From: Homoserinimonas sp044769865
Lineage (GTDB): Bacteria > Actinomycetota > Actinomycetes > Actinomycetales > Microbacteriaceae
DNA length: 64,000 nt
Reading direction: 5' to 3'
NCBI RefSeq assembly: GCF_044769865.1
Contig: NZ_JBIZWA010000001.1
Coordinates: forward strand, 1,302,001 to 1,366,000
This document shows positions 17,688-25,759 of the stretch, piece by piece; the first letter of the stretch is position 1, and each line of letters starts with the position of its first letter. The notes beneath the pieces were generated by a model, which was not told where the DNA came from, made no database searches, and saw only the letters and a program-made list of their open reading frames with translations. The position numbers were made by a program, and so were the translations under genes.

Positions 17688-18878
17688 ATGAAGCTCATGC
17701 TCCTCACGGCGGGGAGCCGCGGCGATGTCGAGCCATTCGCGGCACTGGCCCGCCACGCGGCATCCGCTGGTCACGAGGTCTTCTTGGGAGTGCCCGAGAA
17801 CTCCGGCGTCGACCTCCCGCCGGTGGCGCGCGTGCCGCTCGACGTGGACTTCTCGCAGCTCATGGCCGAGCAGGGCGTCTCAGCCATCGCGGCTGCGCGG
17901 GCGTTCCGCTCCGCGATCCGTCCGGCGATGGGGCGGATGCTCGGGGCCGCCGTGCGGGCAATCCGCGACGTGCGCCCTGACGTTGTCGTGTACCACCCGA
18001 AGCTGCTCACGGCGGCTGCCGCGGCGGCCTCCGTCGGTGCCGTGCCGATCGTGGTCGAGACGGTGCCGAGCCTCACCCCGAGCCGGGAGTTCCCCATGCC
18101 GGGCACGGTGTCGCGCGACCTCGGGCCGCTCAACCGCATGACGTACCGCGTGGCGGGTGCGGCCGCGGGCATGTTCCGCCGTGAGGTCGCGGAGGCGCTG
18201 CGCCCGCTCGGCGGCCCCGCAGCATCCGCGCCGGTGGCGTCCCTCGTGCCCGTGAGCCCCGTGCTGCTCGAGCGACCCCGCGACTGGCCGCCCACCACGA
18301 CCATCACGGGTGCGTGGGTCGCCCCGCCGCGTGAGACGGCGCTCGCTGACGAAGTGGCTGACTTCATGCAGGACGGTGCATACCTCTACGCGGGCTTCGG
18401 GTCAATGGCCTCGGGGGATGCGGTTGCGCGCGCCCGCGCCGTGATCGACGCGGCCAGGGCGAACGGGCTGCGGGTGCTGATGGCGGCGGGGTGGGGCGGA
18501 CTCGAGCTCCCCCCGGGCGAGCGAGGTGGCGACGTGCTTGATGTCACGTCCGTGCCGCACGCCCAGGTGTTGCCGGCCGCAGCCGTCGCCATCCACCACG
18601 GGGGCGCGGGAACGGCCCACGCGGTCGTGCGTGCGGGCGTGCCATCCGTCGTCGTGCCCTTCACGGGCGACCAGCCGTTCTGGGGGCGTCAACTGCAGAA
18701 TCGGGGGCTCGCCCCTGCGGCGGTCCCAGCCCGGCGGGTCACTCCGGAGCGGCTCGAGCGAGCGATCAACGTTGCGCTCAGCCAGCGAGACGCCGCGCGT
18801 TCGGCCGCGGAGTCGATGCGCCACGAGAACGGGGTCGCGCGCGCCCTCGATGTGATTGAGGCGACGCTCGCGCGCTGA
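17688..18878 (+). CDS. GT1-family (MGT/UGT-like) glycosyltransferase
   Basis: 396 residues, two Rossmann halves. N-terminal MKLMLLTAGSRGDVEPFAAL is the acceptor-domain start. The C-terminal donor site reads IHHGGAGTAHAVVRAGVPS, then PFTGDQPFWG, the GT1 signature for nucleotide-sugar binding. It resembles enzymes that glycosylate lipids, sterols or natural products; the acceptor is unknown. TAGCGT 6 nt before the ATG and no ribosome site suggest a leaderless message. Confidence 0.88.
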   Translation: MKLMLLTAGSRGDVEPFAALARHAASAGHEVFLGVPENSGVDLPPVARVPLDVDFSQLMAEQGVSAIAAARAFRSAIRPAMGRMLGAAVRAIRDVRPDVVVYHPKLLTAAAAAASVGAVPIVVETVPSLTPSREFPMPGTVSRDLGPLNRMTYRVAGAAAGMFRREVAEALRPLGGPAASAPVASLVPVSPVLLERPRDWPPTTTITGAWVAPPRETALADEVADFMQDGAYLYAGFGSMASGDAVARARAVIDAARANGLRVLMAAGWGGLELPPGERGGDVLDVTSVPHAQVLPAAAVAIHHGGAGTAHAVVRAGVPSVVVPFTGDQPFWGRQLQNRGLAPAAVPARRVTPERLERAINVALSQRDAARSAAESMRHENGVARALDVIEATLAR

Positions 18879-18970
18879 TTCCTGGAGTATCCCGGGCGTC
18901 ACGTTTGCACCCGGAGCCTTCGCACACCGGCCATTCGGCGGCCGAGATGGCCCGTTTCTGCAGGCCCGCG

Positions 18971-19318
18971 TCAGCGCGTCAGCGCGTATGCTGCCGCCGC
19001 GGCACCGACGCCGAGCACGAGGCTCAGGGCGACGGTGCCGAGGGAGGCCCACGGCCTGCCCTCGAGTGCCAGCTCGACGGTCTCGACCGCGAAGGTGCTG
19101 TAGGTCGTGAGCCCGCCCGCGAAGCCCGTGACCAGGGCGAGACGGATGCCCGGATCCAGATCTCCCGCGAGGCCCAGCACCGCGCCCGCCACCGCCGAGC
19201 CGACGACGTTCACGAGCAACACCGCCCAGGGTCGCGCGAACAGCAGCGTCATGCCGTAACGGATGACCGCCCCGAGTCCGCCCGCCAGCACGACGGCCGC
19301 GACGATGCCGGGGGTCAC
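18971..19318 (-). CDS. crcB: Fluoride ion channel FluC/CrcB, first of a pair
   Basis: 115 residues, four helices. Motifs are GGLGAVIRYG near the N-terminus, LLVNVVGS (pore Asn) and GFAGGLTTYSTFAVE. It exports fluoride passively as a dual-topology dimer. The GTG start at 19318 overlaps the stop of the other CrcB (GTGA), so the two are translationally coupled; longer in-frame extensions are rejected because they precede the family N-terminus. Confidence 0.93.
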   Translation of the reverse strand: MTPGIVAAVVLAGGLGAVIRYGMTLLFARPWAVLLVNVVGSAVAGAVLGLAGDLDPGIRLALVTGFAGGLTTYSTFAVETVELALEGRPWASLGTVALSLVLGVGAAAAAYALTR

Positions 19319-19731
19319 CGTGTGCTCCCGCGGCGGCCCACGCGCAGGCCCAGGGTCGCGGCGCCGAGCCCGAGGACAAGGGTCGCTACGAGATAGGAGG
19401 CCGCGAGCATCCACTCGCCTTCCGTGCTCATGGCGACGAGCGACACGGCGACGGCCGAGAAGGTCGTGAAGGCGCCGAGCAGCCCGGGGCCGAGCCCCGC
19501 GCGAAGCCAGCCGGGGGCATCGAGCCAGGCGCGCCCGACGAGGAGTCCGAGCGCGAACGACCCGAGCACGTTCACGAGGAGGGTGGATGCCGCGAACTCG
19601 GCATCGCCATGTGGCATCGCGCTATCGATGCCGAGCCGCAGTGCGGTCCCGAGCATCCCGCCCACGGCGACGGCGACGAGCTCAGGCCATCCGACCCCCA
19701 AGGAACGCGAGGTGCCTGCCCGTGATGTCAC
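19315..19731 (-). CDS. crcB: Fluoride ion channel FluC/CrcB, second of a pair
   Basis: 138 residues. After a ~15-residue polar leader come VAVGGMLGTALRLGID, LLVNVLGSFALG and LLGAFTTFSAVAV, the FluC core motifs. The canonical Arg-Tyr after the first motif is Arg-Leu here. Tandem crcB genes often encode a heterodimer with opposite topologies. TAGTCT (19738-19743 on the complement), 6 nt before the GTG, suggests its own leaderless promoter inside the 21-bp gap after the lipoprotein gene. No fluoride riboswitch was recognised upstream. Confidence 0.93.
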   Translation of the reverse strand: MTSRAGTSRSLGVGWPELVAVAVGGMLGTALRLGIDSAMPHGDAEFAASTLLVNVLGSFALGLLVGRAWLDAPGWLRAGLGPGLLGAFTTFSAVAVSLVAMSTEGEWMLAASYLVATLVLGLGAATLGLRVGRRGSTR

Positions 19732-19752
19732 GGGCCGAGACTACCGCTCCGC

Positions 19753-20307
19753 TCAGGCAACGACGGCGCGCAGCGCCTCCACCGCCATGTCGCGCAGGTC
19801 GTCCCGGGTCATGCCCGAGTCATCCGAGTCGACCTCGAGTTCGAGGAGTGCGTCGTCCGCGCACACGCGGAGCTCCCCGCTCGCATCGTTGTCGTCGTCG
19901 GTGACCCACCAGGCGCTGTTGCCGATGCCGTCGACGGGGCTGACGACGTCATCGCGGCCGTTTGGCTCGACGCACTCGACCGAGCCGCTCGCGAAGTCGC
20001 CCGCCTCCGAGTAGTCGAAGTCGATCTCAAGGTCACCCTGCTGGGCCTCCCAGTCGCAGCCGCGCACGCTGCGCTCGACGCCGTCGTCGTCGGAGTTGTC
20101 GTTCTCCTGGTCGGGGGCGCGCAGCTCTGTCCCGAACACGTCCGCGAGATGCTCCGTCGTGAGTCCGTAGCAGTCGGTCTCGGCCGGCGCTGAGGCCTGC
20201 GGCGTCGAGTCGTCATTCTGGGGAGCCTCCTCCGGGCCGACCGTGGAGGTGCATCCGGCGAGCAGCAGCGCGACGGCCGCCGCACCGGCGAGGGAGAGGT
20301 GGCGCAT
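19753..20307 (-). CDS. Secreted lipoprotein, DUF3558-like
   Basis: 184 residues. Signal peptide with lipobox LLAGC (Cys at ~18), a Ser/Thr/Pro linker, then an acidic domain with about five Cys (DCYGLTTEHLADVFG...RGCDW...VECVEPN...RVCADD). Cys-rich lipoproteins of this pattern, with a CxW element, resemble DUF3558. The function is unknown. ATG at 20307 is chosen because AAAGGA lies 7 nt upstream; an in-frame ATG at 20322 would put that sequence inside the gene. Confidence 0.72.
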   Translation of the reverse strand: MRHLSLAGAAAVALLLAGCTSTVGPEEAPQNDDSTPQASAPAETDCYGLTTEHLADVFGTELRAPDQENDNSDDDGVERSVRGCDWEAQQGDLEIDFDYSEAGDFASGSVECVEPNGRDDVVSPVDGIGNSAWWVTDDDNDASGELRVCADDALLELEVDSDDSGMTRDDLRDMAVEALRAVVA

Positions 20308-20407
20308 GGTGGATCCTTTCATCGGGGGTGCTGCCGACACCGTGCCACGCGGCATCCGTCTTCGCTCCCAGCGGGCGCACACTCTCAGCGAGCCATAGGA
20401 TTCGGGC

Positions 20408-21040
20408 GTGGGGAAGAAGCGCAAGGTCTGGCTGTGGGCGGTGCTCGGCGTCGTCGTGCTCGCGCTCGCCTTCGTCGCGGTGCTGCTCGTTCCGATGCTC
20501 ACCCACCAGGACCAGGGCAGCTCACGCCTCGTCGAAAGCGAGGAGGAGTGGCCGCTGGATGCCACGGCAGTCGGCGATGACGGCCGCACCCGCACGATCG
20601 ACCTCCACCCGGCCGAGGCTGGCGGCGACCTCGACACCTCCGCGCTGCGCGAGGGCGACCGGCTCGTCGTCAGCGGTTCGGGCTTCGACGCGGGCCGCGG
20701 CATCTACGTCGCCATCTGCAGGATTCCGGATGCCGGCGAGAAGCCGGGCCCCTGCCTCGGCGGCGTGCCCTCCACCGAGGGGGAGGAGCAGGTCGAGGGC
20801 AGCGTGCAGTTCGCCCCCAGCAACTGGATCAACGACGACTGGGCCTGGCGGCTCTTCGGCGCTCGCGGCTACGACGACCGCGAGACTGGCACCTTCACCG
20901 CCTACCTCGAGGTGCCCTCGCCCGTCGGGGAGGGCATCGACTGCCGCATCGACAACTGCGCCGTCACGACCCGCAACGACCACACGGCGCTGAATGACCG
21001 AGTGCAGGACGTGTTCATCCCAGTCGGCTTCGCCGAGTAG
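20408..21040 (+). CDS. Membrane-anchored extracytoplasmic protein, unknown
   Basis: 210 residues. One N-terminal helix (VWLWAVLGVVVLALAFVAVL, ~7-27) after KKRK, then an outside domain of Ig-like or neocarzinostatin-like character: VSGSGFDAGRGIYVAICRI, paired Cys residues, and a terminal TRNDHTALNDRVQDVFIPV. This C-terminal pattern recurs in actinobacterial surface proteins of unknown role. TAGGAT at 20396-20401 and GTG at 20408 suggest a leaderless message. Divergent from the lipoprotein gene. Confidence 0.7.
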   Translation: MGKKRKVWLWAVLGVVVLALAFVAVLLVPMLTHQDQGSSRLVESEEEWPLDATAVGDDGRTRTIDLHPAEAGGDLDTSALREGDRLVVSGSGFDAGRGIYVAICRIPDAGEKPGPCLGGVPSTEGEEQVEGSVQFAPSNWINDDWAWRLFGARGYDDRETGTFTAYLEVPSPVGEGIDCRIDNCAVTTRNDHTALNDRVQDVFIPVGFAE

Positions 21041-21051
21041 CGCCCGTCACC

Positions 21052-21744
21052 TCACCCAAGGATCCGCGCGCGGACCTCACTCAACTCGGCTTCAAGGCGG
21101 GCGGCAGTTCCCGAGGGCAGGATGTCGCGGCCCGCGCGAGACCGCAGCTCGACCCGCAGCTCATTCCTGAAGTCTGCGAGCACCTGCTCGACCTGCGCGA
21201 GTTCGCGCCGACTGGAGGCGCGGGCATCTGGATCGGCGTCCGACTCGTGATCGGGTTGGGCTTCATCCTGCGGTGCGGGCGCGTCAGCGGTCGCGTCCTG
21301 CGCGGCGGGAGGCGGGGCATCCGTCACCGTCTCTTCGCGCGCCGTGCGATGAGGCACGGAGGTCTCGCCCGCGACCGCCGCGAGGTCGGCGCGCAGCGTG
21401 CGCATGGCATCCGCGACGCTGGCCCGCACCTCGTCGGCGAGGCTGCGCACGGTCGTTGTAACGCCGCGCTCGATCTCGTCGAGTTCCGCTTGGCGGGCGG
21501 CGAGTTCGGCGATGCCAGCATCCGTGATCGAGTAGACCGTCTTGCGGCCGTCGGCCTCGCGGCTGACGAGCCCCTCCTCGCCGAGCTTCGACAGGCGCGG
21601 GTAGATCGTGCCCGCGCTCGGGATGTAGGTGCCGCCGAAGCGGTCGCTGAGCGCCTGCATGAGCTCGTAGCCGTGCATGGGCCGCTCCGAGAGCAGACTC
21701 AGCAGGTAGAGGCGCAGGTGGCCGTGGCCGAAAACCGGGGTCAC
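21052..21744 (-). CDS. PadR-family transcriptional regulator
   Basis: 230 residues. The winged-helix PadR core is at ~6-80: LRLYLLSLLSERPMHGYELM, then GTIYPRLSKLGEEGLV. A long charged C-terminal part with a low-complexity Ala/Asp/Pro stretch (~125-165) and a predicted helical end replaces the usual short dimerisation helix. The GTG start at 21744 overlaps the stop of the DUF4097 gene (GTGA), so both are made together, the usual pairing for PadR and DUF4097. It probably represses its own operon. Confidence 0.88.
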   Translation of the reverse strand: MTPVFGHGHLRLYLLSLLSERPMHGYELMQALSDRFGGTYIPSAGTIYPRLSKLGEEGLVSREADGRKTVYSITDAGIAELAARQAELDEIERGVTTTVRSLADEVRASVADAMRTLRADLAAVAGETSVPHRTAREETVTDAPPPAAQDATADAPAPQDEAQPDHESDADPDARASSRRELAQVEQVLADFRNELRVELRSRAGRDILPSGTAARLEAELSEVRARILG

Positions 21745-22568
21745 TGTGCTGCCACCGCGTGATGCACCGTGACGTCGCCCGTCACCGAGTTGACGCTGAA
21801 CTCGAGCCACTTGCCCGAGAGCTCACCAAAGCTTCCGTTGTAGGTGCCGTGCACGATCGAGACGCTGGAGTCGTTGAGCTGCACGCGACCGGATGCCGTG
21901 GAGATCTTGTACGACGCCGCGACGCCCGGCGCGAGCCGCATCGACACGTCGCCCGACACGGTGTTGACCTTGACGCGATCGGGGGTGCCCTGCAGGTCGA
22001 GGAAGACGTCGCCCGAGACGCTGTCGTGCGAGACGCGGGAGATGGTGCCGCTCGCCATGAGCTCGCCGCTGACCGTGTTGGCCGAGATGTCGCCCGTGTG
22101 CTCGCGCACGGCGATCTCGCCCGACACCGAGTTGAGGTCGAGCTCGCCGATCACGCGGTCGATCACGACTTCGCCCGACACCGTGCTGATGCGGGCGACG
22201 GCGTCCTTGCCCGTCTTGCGGCTGAAGTCGAGGCCGCTGATGAGGGCGCTCGCCGTGACGACGCCGAACTTGAGGGCGATCGAGCGGGGGACCATGATGC
22301 TCACCTCGGCGGTCGCCTCGTTCTTGAAGAAGGAGAACACCTGCAGGAAGTTGTCCCAGGCGAGCTGAGGGTGGTCGATCTCGAGCACGCCGTCGTCAAG
22401 GGAGACCTTGAGCGGCTTGCCGGAGACGGAGTGCACCTCGACCCGCGCGCCGGGTTCGTCGTGGGCCACGATGTCGACCTGGCCGCCGATGAGGCCGACC
22501 TTCAGGGTGTGGATGCTGTCGAAGTCGATGGTCTTCGGACCTTCCAGCATCCATTTTTCGCGGGCCAT
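21741..22568 (-). CDS. DUF4097 beta-strand repeat protein
   Basis: 275 residues, no signal peptide or membrane helix seen. From ~110 on there is a ladder of repeats of the form T/S-V-S-G-E/D-V (for example ISTVSGEVVIDRV, LNSVSGEIAV, ANTVSGELMA, HDSVSGDVFL, VNTVSGDVSM), typical of the DUF4097 beta-solenoid. The N-terminal part (~1-110) is a separate beta-rich domain. The biochemical role is unknown; these genes are usually co-transcribed with PadR regulators and respond to envelope stress. Good ribosome site GAGGAGA (complement of 22573-22579). Confidence 0.85.
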   Translation of the reverse strand: MAREKWMLEGPKTIDFDSIHTLKVGLIGGQVDIVAHDEPGARVEVHSVSGKPLKVSLDDGVLEIDHPQLAWDNFLQVFSFFKNEATAEVSIMVPRSIALKFGVVTASALISGLDFSRKTGKDAVARISTVSGEVVIDRVIGELDLNSVSGEIAVREHTGDISANTVSGELMASGTISRVSHDSVSGDVFLDLQGTPDRVKVNTVSGDVSMRLAPGVAASYKISTASGRVQLNDSSVSIVHGTYNGSFGELSGKWLEFSVNSVTGDVTVHHAVAAQ

Positions 22569-22586
22569 GGTGTCTCCTCAAGTCGA

Positions 22587-22623
22587 GTTATATCGCGTCT
22601 GCAGAAGTCACGCTATATCGCGT
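22587..22623. promoter_or_regulatory. Direct-repeat operator overlapping the DUF4097-padR promoter
   Basis: TATATCGCGT occurs at 22589-22598 and again at 22614-22623, 25 bp apart. On the minus strand the first copy overlaps a good -10 (TATAAC, 22587-22592), and the second falls near the -35. This is where an autorepressor such as PadR would sit; binding is inferred. Confidence 0.6.
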
Positions 22624-22647
22624 TTAGTGCGAGCGCAACACGAAACT

Positions 22648-22677
22648 CTTGACATTGACGTTGCGTCAAGCTCTACC
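22648..22677 (+). promoter_or_regulatory. Promoter with inverted repeat for the MerR-type gene
   Basis: CTTGAC (22648-22653) and GTCAAG (22665-22670) form a 6-bp inverted repeat. TTGACA (22649-22654) could be the -35 and TCTACC (22672-22677) the -10, 17 bp apart, with the ATG only 9 nt further on. The repeat lies in the spacer, where MerR-family activators bind. Confidence 0.6.
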
Positions 22678-22686
22678 GTCGTCGAC

Positions 22687-23427
22687 ATGGATTGGTCGAT
22701 ACAGCAGGTGGCCTCGCTCGCGGGCACCACCAGCCGCACCCTGCGGCACTACGCCGACATCGGGCTGCTCGAGCCGAGCCGCGTCGGCACTAACGGGTAC
22801 CGCTACTACGACGCAGCCGCGCTGACCCGGCTGCAGCGCATCCTGCTGCTGCGCGAACTCGGGCTCGGGCTGCCCGCGATCGCCGAGGTGCTCGAGCGTG
22901 AGACATCCGCCCCCACCGCCCTCGCGACCCACCTGCAACTGCTGCGCGAAGAGCAGCAGCGCCTCGACCGGCAGATCGCCGCAGTCGAGAAGACCATCAC
23001 GAAACTCAACGAAGGAGCGCCACTCATGGCCGACGAGATGTTCGACGGATTCGATCACACGCAATACAAGGACGAGGTGACACAGCGCTGGGGCGCCGAG
23101 GCATACGCATCCGGCGACCGCTGGTGGAAGCGCCAGACGGATGCCGACAGGGCGGCATTCATGCAGCAGCAGAAGCAGATCCAGGCCGACTACGCCGCCG
23201 CCCTCTCGGCGGGCGAGCCCGCCGACGGCGACGTCGCGCAGGAGATCACCGCGAGGCAGGTTGAGTGGATCGCGATCGGCTGGCAGGGGCGCCCCGTCAC
23301 GGCGGAGGCGATCCGCGGGCTCGGGCAGATGTACGTCGACGACCCCCGTTTCGCCGCCAACTACGGCGGCCCGGATGGCGCGGCCTACGTGCGAGACGCG
23401 ATGGCCGTGTACGCCGAGCGCATGTGA
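22687..23427 (+). CDS. MerR-family activator with TipAS ligand domain
   Basis: 246 residues. Residues 1-70 are the MerR winged helix (IQQVASLAGTTSRTLRHYAD, GYRYYDAAALTRLQRI); ~75-110 is the dimerisation coiled coil; ~115-246 is a TipAS/SkgA domain (FDHTQYKDEVTQRWG, then the C-terminal Y-D-D-F/Y-A). TipA-type regulators bind small molecules such as thiopeptides and activate drug-response genes, usually including their own. The frame is open upstream, but the ATG at 22687 begins the conserved HTH and follows a suitable promoter. Confidence 0.9.
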   Translation: MDWSIQQVASLAGTTSRTLRHYADIGLLEPSRVGTNGYRYYDAAALTRLQRILLLRELGLGLPAIAEVLERETSAPTALATHLQLLREEQQRLDRQIAAVEKTITKLNEGAPLMADEMFDGFDHTQYKDEVTQRWGAEAYASGDRWWKRQTDADRAAFMQQQKQIQADYAAALSAGEPADGDVAQEITARQVEWIAIGWQGRPVTAEAIRGLGQMYVDDPRFAANYGGPDGAAYVRDAMAVYAERM

Positions 23428-23464
23428 CGCACGCCCCGGTCCACGTGCGATGTTCGGAGGGACT

Positions 23465-23548
23465 GAGTGGACAAATCTTCCGCCTCCCCATCTTGAGTGG
23501 CCAAAGTTTCAGTCTCCCCTTCCCGGGTGACCCAAACTTTGGCCACTC
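23465..23548 (+). repeat. Intergenic hairpin element A with a direct half-unit
   Basis: GAGTGGCCAAAGTTT (23495-23509) pairs perfectly with AAACTTTGGCCACTC (23534-23548) across a 24-nt loop holding CTTCCCGGGTG (23519-23529). A diverged copy of the left unit begins 30 bp earlier at 23465. The arm sequence returns in element B on the other side of the DUF559 gene. Confidence 0.8.
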
Positions 23549-23562
23549 GCACAGGTCGCGAG

Positions 23563-24573
23563 TCAAAGGCGTGCGTTTCGGCACGCCAATGCCGCAGCGC
23601 GCGCTTCCGTTCCAAGGGGCAGGAGTTGCATCCCCCGCGCACGCAGGAGCCTGTGCACATCGACTATGAATTCGAATGGGCGCTCGTCCAGGTCCTCCGC
23701 CGTCACACGTTTGACCCGCCATCCTGCGTCTTCGAAGCGCTCGCGACGCGCGATATCGCTTCGAAACCGCACCGGGTCGGTACGGTGTTCGTCGCCCTCG
23801 TACTCGAGCACCGTCCTGGCTTGGTCGTACTTGAGGTCTGGAGTTCCGACCTTGCGTCCCGCGGCATCCGTCACCACCTCGTTGACAACCGGTTCTGGCA
23901 GACCGGCCCGCACGAGTAGCATCCGCAGCTTCGTCTCGCGCGGAGAATCAACCCCGACGCGGATGTAGCAGAGTGCCTCCCGCAGAAGACGGCTACCCCG
24001 GATACCTGGATTGCCATCGACCGCCGCGCGCAACTGCTCGATGGTCGCCAGAGGTGCTTCCCGTATCCACTTGTTGCGGCGTCCAGAGATTTTGATGACG
24101 CGACCGGAAACCAGGAAGTCGCCGGCGGCGATGAGTTCGTCGACCGTCAACTCGGTGGCGAGATCGAACCATGTCGATACCGGATCAGAGACGGGCACGC
24201 CACCGTGGCGCAAGATCGTGATGCTTCTCTTCGGACGATGGCCGACGACGCCGGTAGTGCGGATGCGATTGCCCGGTACACGCGTCGATACGTGTAGAAG
24301 ACGTGCGCGTTGCAGCACCAGCGGCAGCGGGATCCCGTGAAGGGCGGCGGCGGTCGAGTGGCTAAAGAAGTCGCCGACGCGCAGCCTCGGTAACAGAGCC
24401 TGGCACCGCCTGGAAGTCGTGGACGCGTCGAGTGCGACCGCGCGAACCCCGTAGTACGGGCGCTGCACATCGGGACCATGCAATCTTGCGTAGCTCAGAC
24501 CCGCGGCGCGTTGGTCGCCCGGTGTGAACGCCTGGCCGACGAGCTGCGAGGGCAGTGGGACGAGTCGAGGCAT
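23563..24573 (-). CDS. AbiEi-like / DUF559 (PD-(D/E)XK) protein
   Basis: 336 residues. The N-terminal ~60 residues (QAFTPGDQRAAGLSYARLHG...PYYGVRA) match the AbiEi-type antitoxin head seen in many Microbacteriaceae proteins. The C-terminal third is a DUF559, Vsr-like nuclease fold: PDLKYDQARTVLEYEGDEHR with D...E-x-E, then DAGWRVKRVTAEDL. No AbiEii toxin partner lies next to it. Start ATG at 24573; in-frame sequence further upstream is rejected because it runs through element B. The gene is flanked by two similar hairpins, which suggests a transferable cassette. Confidence 0.75.
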   Translation of the reverse strand: MPRLVPLPSQLVGQAFTPGDQRAAGLSYARLHGPDVQRPYYGVRAVALDASTTSRRCQALLPRLRVGDFFSHSTAAALHGIPLPLVLQRARLLHVSTRVPGNRIRTTGVVGHRPKRSITILRHGGVPVSDPVSTWFDLATELTVDELIAAGDFLVSGRVIKISGRRNKWIREAPLATIEQLRAAVDGNPGIRGSRLLREALCYIRVGVDSPRETKLRMLLVRAGLPEPVVNEVVTDAAGRKVGTPDLKYDQARTVLEYEGDEHRTDPVRFRSDIARRERFEDAGWRVKRVTAEDLDERPFEFIVDVHRLLRARGMQLLPLGTEARAAALACRNARL

Positions 24574-24705
24574 CCAGAGAGTCTGGGCGGATCTTCGCGC
24601 CCGCGCCGTGTCTGACCGACGCTTCCGTGGACGCGTTCTGGACGCTCGCCCTGTGGAGGGGTGCGGACATGGCCAGTTGCCGCCTGCGTGTGGGACCCCG
24701 ACTTG

Positions 24706-24763
24706 GCGAGTGGCCAAACTTTCGGCTTCCGCGCGCTCGGTGGGCGAAACTTTGGCCACTCGC
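24706..24763 (+). repeat. Intergenic hairpin element B
   Basis: GCGAGTGGCCAAACTTT (24706-24722) pairs with AAACTTTGGCCACTCGC (24747-24763) over 17 bp with one mismatch and a 24-nt loop that includes CTTCCGCGCGCTCGG (24726-24740). The right arm is identical over 17 bases to 23534-23550 in element A. Confidence 0.8.
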
Positions 24764-24826
24764 GACGAGGAACGGCGAGACGCGAGGCACGAGATACGAG
24801 GCGCCAGAGTCGTGCCGAAACCCGGC

Positions 24827-24967
24827 CTACGGCAGCGGATAGTACACGACCGCGAGGCTCGGCAGGCGGCCGTAGCCGTCGCGCGCGACCGTCTCCAGGG
24901 TCGCAATCGCGGTCCAGGTGACGATCGCCGCGAGGGCCAGTGACAGGGCGAGGGCGGATGCGATCAT
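24827..24967 (-). CDS. 46-residue single-helix membrane peptide, coupled to YczE-like gene
   Basis: The peptide starts MIASALALSLALAAIVTWTA, one hydrophobic helix, followed by TLETVARDGYGRLPSL and a short tail. Its ATG overlaps the stop of the upstream YczE-like gene (ATGA, 24964-24967). AGGAG lies 6 nt before the ATG on the minus strand. Similar short proteins with a helix then RDGYGR(L/V)P occur in actinobacteria, but no function is known. It is below the size many gene callers keep. Confidence 0.7.
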   Translation of the reverse strand: MIASALALSLALAAIVTWTAIATLETVARDGYGRLPSLAVVYYPLP

Positions 24968-25698
24968 GACGGAGCTCCTAGCGGTGTCGGGCTGGTGGGG
25001 GTCGGGTCGATGACCGGCGCCGCCCCGTCGGCGACGCGTTCCGCAAGCACAGTCGCGGTCGGGATGCCGGCGGTGTCGACGGGTGCTTCTGGCGCGGCGG
25101 CTGAAGCGGTGGCATCCGCTCGCCGTTCGGGCACGGTGAGGAGCGGGATCGTCACGCCGACCATGGGCCCGATGAGGAGCGCGAAGGCGAGCGTGCCGAA
25201 GCCGACGACGCCGCCGAGCAGCCAGCCGATGAGCAGCACGCTGCCTTCGAGGCCTGTGCGCACCGCCCAGATGGGCCACCCGGTGCGGGCGTGGATGCCG
25301 GTCATGAGCCCGTCACGCGGGCCGGGGCCGAAGCATGCCCCAATGTAGAGGCCGGTCGCGAGGGCCAGAAGGCACAGGCCGCCCGCAAAGAGGAGCACCT
25401 GCGCCCACAGCTGCTCGGGTGTCGCGATCACGAGCAAGCCGACGTCGGCGGAGGGGCCGACGAGGAGGGCGTTGAGCACAGTGCCGATGCCGGGCTTCTG
25501 GCGGATCGGGATCCAGAGCAGGAGCACGACGCCCGAGATGAGCACCGTCACGAGACCGAACTGGATGCCCGTCTGGCCGGAGGTGCCCTGCGAGAGCACG
25601 TCCCACGGCGTCGCCCCGAGCCCCGCACGCAGCATCATCGCGATGGCGATGCCGTAGAAGAAGAGGCCGAGAAGCAGCTGGACGATGCGGCGAGTCAT
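24964..25698 (-). CDS. yczE: YczE-family (YitT-like) membrane protein, copy 1
   Basis: 244 residues, five or six helices. Features are LGATPWDVLSQG (~29), LLLWIPIRQKPGIGTVLNALL (~60-80), and GACFGPGPRDGLMTGIHART (~118-138), the family signature. The last ~55 residues are an Ala/Pro-rich tail not shared with copy 2. It is divergent from the MocR-type regulator, the arrangement of the YczR/YczE pair. The transported or sensed molecule is unknown. Confidence 0.85.
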   Translation of the reverse strand: MTRRIVQLLLGLFFYGIAIAMMLRAGLGATPWDVLSQGTSGQTGIQFGLVTVLISGVVLLLWIPIRQKPGIGTVLNALLVGPSADVGLLVIATPEQLWAQVLLFAGGLCLLALATGLYIGACFGPGPRDGLMTGIHARTGWPIWAVRTGLEGSVLLIGWLLGGVVGFGTLAFALLIGPMVGVTIPLLTVPERRADATASAAAPEAPVDTAGIPTATVLAERVADGAAPVIDPTPTSPTPLGAPS

Positions 25699-25718
25699 AC
25701 CGGTATCCAATTCGCTGA

Positions 25719-25757
25719 GTGGCCTTAACTCAAGAGGCCAATATGCGTATTGTGGCC
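25719..25757. promoter_or_regulatory. Candidate YczR operator between yczE and yczR
   Basis: Three copies of G(T/A)GGCC lie in the 61-bp divergent gap: 25719-25724, 25734-25739 and 25752-25757. MocR-type regulators usually bind direct repeats in such gaps. A -10-like TATTGT (25748-25753), 6 nt before the yczR ATG, suggests a leaderless message. Confidence 0.45.
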
Positions 25758-25759
25758 CT

